NCBI GenBank assembly: GCA_947463845.1
Contig: CANHUM010000078.1
Span: 1-7,730 of the forward strand
From: Comamonadaceae bacterium
GTDB taxonomy: Bacteria > Pseudomonadota > Gammaproteobacteria > Burkholderiales > Burkholderiaceae_C
Direction: 5' to 3'
Length of the DNA: 7,730 nucleotides
Below, in pieces: positions 4,893-7,730 of this stretch; position 1 is the first letter of the stretch, and the number at the start of each line of letters is the position of its first letter. The translations under genes and the position numbers were made by a program. A model generated the notes under the pieces. That model did no database searches. It was not told the DNA's origin and worked only from the letters and a program-made list of their open reading frames with translations.

Positions 4893-6350
4893 GACCACCG
4901 CATACCTTGCCAGCGTTTTTTCGCGGGCTTCGGCGTGGTCCACCACGGGGGCAGGATAGGTCTTGCCAATCATCACCCCGGCTGTTTGTAATTCCAAGGG
5001 CTTGGCCAGCCAGGGCGCATGCAGCGCGGCGTTGGGCAGGGCCGCCAACTCCGGCACGTAGCGCCGGATGAATTTGCCTTCGGGATCGAACTTTTCGCTT
5101 TGGCTGACGGGGTTGAAGATGCGAAAGTAAGGTTGTGCATCACACCCGCTGGAGCTGGCCCACTGCCAGCCGCCGTTGTTCGCCGACAGATCGAAGTCGT
5201 TCAAGTGTGTGGCGAAATACTTTTCGCCCCAACGCCAGTCGATTCCCAAATCCTTCACCAGAAAACTCGCCACCACCATGCGCAGGCGGTTGTGCATATA
5301 GCCGGTTTGGTTGATCTGGCGCATCGCTGCGTCCACCAGCGGGTAGCCGGTGCGGGCTTCGCACCAGGCGCCAAACAGCTTGTGGGCGTGTGGGCCATGC
5401 TCCCATTGGATGGCGTCGTAATCGGGCTTGAAGCTTTTGCCCTGACCCACATGCGCAAAGTTGTGCAGCACCTGCACATAAAAGTCGCGCCAGATCAGCT
5501 CAGACAACCACACACTGGCCCCCACGCTGCCCGCCAGCATGCGTGGGTGCGCCTCGCGGGCCAGCTGGCGGACCGACACCGTACCAAACCGCAAATGCAC
5601 GCTCAAATAACTGGGGCCTTTGACGGCCGGGAAGTTGCGCGTGTCTTCATAGTGGTCAATCCGGGTCAAAAAGTCCTGCAGCAAGTTCTGAGCGCCCGAT
5701 TCTCCCGTGGGGATTTTCAGGGTCTGCAGGTTGGTGGCCTCAAAGCCGATGTCGGCCAGGCTGGGCACCGGATGCGCCAGGTCATCGGGGCGGGGCGCTA
5801 GGCGCTGACCCAGTGATGCCACTTCATAGGCCTGCAGGTCTTCGGGCGTGACTTTCTTCAGCCAGGCGTTTTTATAGGGCGTGAAGACGCTGAAGGGCTT
5901 GGCCGATTGGGTCAGTACCTCATTGCGCTCAAAAATCACATGGTCCTTGAAGGTGTGCAGCACGATGCCGTGGTCGGCCAAGCGTCCCCGCACCTGGATG
6001 TCGCGCGCCAGTGCCAGGGGTTCATCGTCATGGTTGGCAAATACGGCCTGGGCCTGCAAGTGCTGGGCCAGTTTGACGATCTTGTCCTTGGCCACGCCGT
6101 GGCGCACGATCAGGCCGCTGTTGGGCTGACCTGAGAGCGCCCGCAAGCGTTCATCCAGTTCCACCAGTGACTCGCGAATGAACTCAACCCGGCGGTCGGC
6201 GCGGGGCAGGGCGTCGAGGATCTCGGTGTCGAACACGAACACCACATGCACCCGTTGGCAGTGCTGAAGGGCCTGCGAAAGGGCCGCGTTGTCATTCACG
6301 CGCAGGTCGCGCCTCAGCCAGACCAGGCCACAAGAAAAAGGAGTTTCCAT
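4875..6350 (-). CDS. phrB: Deoxyribodipyrimidine photolyase, class I CPD type
   Basis: With the ATG at 6350 the product is 491 residues; a longer frame from a TTG at 6377 would add 9 residues (MFDPTRQIL). I prefer the ATG because family members begin a few residues before the LVWxRxDLR strand, although neither start has a clear ribosome site. The enzyme uses reduced FAD and light to split cyclobutane pyrimidine dimers. In the longer numbering, the antenna domain begins LVWLRRDLRVNDN (18-30) and has NHDDEPLALARD (115-126). The FAD domain includes RIDHYEDTRNFP (239-250), LSELIWRDFY (291-300), YPLVDAAMRQ (345-354), MHNRLRMVVASFLVKDL (361-377) and NNGGWQWASSSG (400-411). The electron-transfer tryptophans matching E. 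coli W306, W359 and W382 are W325, W381 and W404, and the dimer-contact tryptophan matching W277 is W296, so an active photolyase is expected. It is divergent from algH, and its stop codon abuts that of rubredoxin. Confidence 0.96.
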   Translation of the reverse strand: METPFSCGLVWLRRDLRVNDNAALSQALQHCQRVHVVFVFDTEILDALPRADRRVEFIRESLVELDERLRALSGQPNSGLIVRHGVAKDKIVKLAQHLQAQAVFANHDDEPLALARDIQVRGRLADHGIVLHTFKDHVIFERNEVLTQSAKPFSVFTPYKNAWLKKVTPEDLQAYEVASLGQRLAPRPDDLAHPVPSLADIGFEATNLQTLKIPTGESGAQNLLQDFLTRIDHYEDTRNFPAVKGPSYLSVHLRFGTVSVRQLAREAHPRMLAGSVGASVWLSELIWRDFYVQVLHNFAHVGQGKSFKPDYDAIQWEHGPHAHKLFGAWCEARTGYPLVDAAMRQINQTGYMHNRLRMVVASFLVKDLGIDWRWGEKYFATHLNDFDLSANNGGWQWASSSGCDAQPYFRIFNPVSQSEKFDPEGKFIRRYVPELAALPNAALHAPWLAKPLELQTAGVMIGKTYPAPVVDHAEAREKTLARYAVVKKSAG

Positions 6351-6412
6351 CAGGATTTGCCGGGTTGGATCGAACAATGCATCTCTGACCAGGAGCGCCG
6401 GGACAGGGCCGC

Positions 6413-6418
6413 TAAAAT
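6413..6418 (+). promoter_or_regulatory. Putative -10 hexamer for the algH-ruvX-pyrR operon, suggesting a leaderless start
   Basis: TAAAAT (5 of 6 to consensus) ends 6 bases before the algH ATG at 6425. A start site 6-8 bases after the hexamer would fall on the ATG itself. The only purine-rich stretch before the ATG (AGGGC) is too close to act as a Shine-Dalgarno. No strong -35 box is visible at 16-18 bases spacing. Confidence 0.4.
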
Positions 6419-6424
6419 CAGGGC

Positions 6425-7024
6425 ATGACCGATTGTGCCTCCATCGACCTCAAGCATCATTTCCTGATCGCCATGCCCGGGTTGGAAGACGAGACATTTG
6501 CCCGCAGCGTCATCTACATGTGTGAGCACAGCGCCCGTGGTGCCATGGGCCTGATCATCAATAAACCCTCTGACATCAGCATGCGCCACCTGTTTGACAA
6601 GGTGGATCTGCCTTTGCGCCGAGAAGATTTGGTGGAAAACCCTGTGCTGCAAGGTGGGCCAGTGCAAACGGAGCGCGGTTTTGTGTTGCATGACCCGGTT
6701 CAACTGGATCCCGCCGACCAGGAGCGCGGGCCCGTCTATGCCTCGACCCTCAGTGTGCCCGGTGGACTGGAGATGACCACATCCCGAGATGTGCTGGAAG
6801 CGCTGTCTTCTGGTGTCGGGCCACGCCGGGTCTTGGTCACTTTGGGATATTCGTCCTGGGGGGAAGGTCAATTGGAATCCGAGCTGGGGGAGAACACCTG
6901 GCTCACGGTTCCGGCTTCGACCGATTTGATTTTTCAGGTGCCCATGGCCGAGCGTTACGACCGCGCCCTGGAACTGCTGGGCCTCAAAAGCTGGATGCTC
7001 TCGCCTGACGCGGGGCACGCATGA
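6425..7024 (+). CDS. algH: YqgE/AlgH family protein (UPF0301)
   Basis: The 199-residue product matches the AlgH/YqgE family in length and motifs: HHFLIAMPGLEDETFARSVI (11-30), ARGAMGLIINKP (37-48), VLQGGPV (74-80), GFVLHD (85-90) and GYSSWGEGQLESEL (141-154). The molecular role of the family is unresolved. The name comes from work on alginate regulation in Pseudomonas aeruginosa, and no enzymatic function can be read from the sequence. It appears to be a soluble cytoplasmic protein with no signal peptide or membrane segment. It is the first gene of a tight operon; its TGA overlaps the ruvX ATG by 4 bases (ATGA). The long-standing algH-ruvX linkage in proteobacteria supports the call. A -10-like hexamer lies immediately before the start codon. 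Confidence 0.95.
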   Translation: MTDCASIDLKHHFLIAMPGLEDETFARSVIYMCEHSARGAMGLIINKPSDISMRHLFDKVDLPLRREDLVENPVLQGGPVQTERGFVLHDPVQLDPADQERGPVYASTLSVPGGLEMTTSRDVLEALSSGVGPRRVLVTLGYSSWGEGQLESELGENTWLTVPASTDLIFQVPMAERYDRALELLGLKSWMLSPDAGHA

Positions 7025-7437
7025 GCAGCGACCTGGGCATCACCGTTCCTGCCAAGCACCAGAGTTTTCTGGCTTTTGACTATGGCCTCAAGCGCACAGG
7101 CGTCGCTGTGGGCAACCGCCTGATGAAATCGGCCACACCGCAAGGCACCATCGCCGCTGAGGGCGAAGCCCGCTTTGCGCACATCGCCCAACGCATCAAG
7201 GAGTGGCAGCCCGACGCCCTGGTGATTGGCGTGCCCACTCATCCTGACGGTGGCGAGCACGAAAACACCTTGCGCGCGCGCAAGTTCGGCCGCCAGTTGC
7301 GCGGTCGCTTTGGCCTGGAGGTGTACGAGGTGGACGAGCGTTACAGCACAACCGAAGCCCATGCACTGGGCGCCAAAGATGCCGATGCGGCGGCTGCGGC
7401 GATCATTCTTGAACAATTTTTAAGGAGCCTGCCATGA
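7021..7437 (+). CDS. ruvX: Putative pre-16S rRNA nuclease / Holliday junction resolvase YqgF
   Basis: The 138-residue product has the RNase H-like YqgF fold at normal length. YqgF trims the 5' end of 16S rRNA precursor in E. coli; an older proposal is Holliday junction resolution. The acidic active-site positions are present: Asp20 in LAFDYGLKRTGVAVG (17-31), the DER triad at 105-107 (EVDERYSTTEA), and the C-terminal acidic residue Asp122 in KDADAAAAAIILEQFL (119-134), where many relatives have VDxxAAxxIL. LVIGVPTHPDG (67-77) is the usual middle strand. The N-terminus is about 12 residues longer than in short homologues. It overlaps algH and pyrR by 4 bases on either side, so translation is probably coupled. 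The pyrR ribosome site lies within its last codons. Confidence 0.94.
   Translation: MSSDLGITVPAKHQSFLAFDYGLKRTGVAVGNRLMKSATPQGTIAAEGEARFAHIAQRIKEWQPDALVIGVPTHPDGGEHENTLRARKFGRQLRGRFGLEVYEVDERYSTTEAHALGAKDADAAAAAIILEQFLRSLP
7422..7427 (+). promoter_or_regulatory. Strong ribosome binding site of pyrR inside ruvX
   Basis: AAGGAG lies 6 bases before the pyrR ATG at 7434, within the last codons of ruvX. It is the clearest Shine-Dalgarno in the window and fixes the pyrR start. It also suggests that pyrR translation is initiated independently rather than only by coupling. Confidence 0.8.
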
Positions 7438-7730
7438 GTGCTTTGGCTTTGGATGCAGAGGCCTTGTACCAAGAGCTGCTGCGCGGCGTGCGCAGCCTGG
7501 GCTCGGCCCATACCCGTCTGGTGGGCATCACCTCGGGCGGTGCCTGGCTGGCCGAGCGCCTGCAGCGCGACCTGGGTTGGCCCGGTGAGTCGGGCCAGGT
7601 GTCTTCCGTCATGCACCGCGACGACTTTGCCCAGCGCGGTTTGTCAGCGGGGGGGCAGACCAGTTTGCCCTTCGAGGTCGATGGCGCCGATATCCTGGTG
7701 CTCGACGATGTGCTCTACACCGGGCGCACC
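7434..7730 (+). CDS. pyrR: PyrR-type uracil phosphoribosyltransferase / pyrimidine operon regulator, N-terminal part
   Basis: Ninety-nine codons are visible before the window ends; full-length PyrR is about 165-180 residues. The N-terminus starts MSALALDAEALYQELLRGVR. Next come the phosphoribosyltransferase strand LVGITSGGAWLAERL (29-43) and the PyrR-type MHRDDFAQRG (60-69). The PRPP-binding loop ILVLDDVLYTGRT (87-99), with Asp91-Asp92, ends exactly at the window edge. PyrR converts uracil and PRPP to UMP, and in Gram-positive bacteria it also attenuates pyr operons by binding mRNA; whether the proteobacterial protein regulates is less clear. It is the third gene of the algH-ruvX-pyrR operon, with a 4-base ATGA overlap. 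In Burkholderiales pyrB and pyrC usually follow, but they would lie beyond the window. Confidence 0.92.
   Translation, partial: MSALALDAEALYQELLRGVRSLGSAHTRLVGITSGGAWLAERLQRDLGWPGESGQVSSVMHRDDFAQRGLSAGGQTSLPFEVDGADILVLDDVLYTGRT

Noticed and set aside
6351..6377. TTG start adding 9 residues to the photolyase
   Set aside because: The frame is open, but the ATG at 6350 gives the usual short lead-in before the first conserved strand. Neither site has a good ribosome site, so this stays a minor uncertainty.
6350..7018. Minus-strand open frame of 222 codons opposite algH
   Set aside because: It is antisense to algH, whose family motifs are intact. The composition is typical of a shadow frame and there is no motif.
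1..7730. Mobile element, CRISPR array, phage defence or biosynthetic cluster
   Set aside because: I found no transposase, integrase, direct-repeat array, toxin-antitoxin pair or unusual composition. The gene content is ordinary chromosomal metabolism, repair and regulation.

Overview
The window looks like a piece of chromosome from a betaproteobacterium, most likely a member of the Burkholderiales close to Comamonadaceae. This is inferred from four things: the high-GC coding style, a Bug-type periplasmic solute-binding protein, the gene order algH-ruvX-pyrR, and the hemL / ThiD-like / rubredoxin neighbourhood. No phage, insertion sequence, CRISPR array, tRNA or rRNA is visible. Coding density is very high: no gap between genes exceeds about 110 bases, and two convergent gene pairs end within 0-1 base of each other.

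Left part (1-2244) is a small catabolic edge. It holds the C-terminal part of an FAD-dependent aromatic-ring hydroxylase (+), a Bug/TctC-type solute-binding protein (-), and a divergently transcribed MarR-family regulator (+). The 65-base gap between the last two holds overlapping inverted repeats that look like a MarR operator. The simplest reading is that the regulator senses an aromatic or carboxylic acid and controls its own gene and the binding protein; the hydroxylase would act on a related substrate. The substrate cannot be read from the sequence.

Middle part (2245-4874) is cofactor and redox metabolism. On the minus strand, a divergent ThiD-like kinase is followed after 8 bases by hemL (glutamate-1-semialdehyde aminomutase, tetrapyrrole synthesis), which suggests one operon. 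A 56-residue rubredoxin is transcribed divergently from the ThiD-like gene. The ThiD-like protein is the least ordinary gene here: its fold signature is present, but several ThiD-specific motifs are replaced and it carries acidic tails.

Right part (4875-7730) starts with a complete class I DNA photolyase (-) whose stop codon abuts the rubredoxin stop codon. Divergent from it is the tightly packed operon algH (YqgE) - ruvX (YqgF) - pyrR (cut by the window edge), joined by two 4-base ATGA overlaps. The neighbour expected beyond the right edge is pyrB, but that is outside the window.

The window is mostly ordinary housekeeping chromosome. I found no clear new multi-gene system. The items most worth a second look are the divergent ThiD-like protein and its fixed-looking neighbourhood, the MarR operator region, and the apparent leaderless starts of marR and algH.
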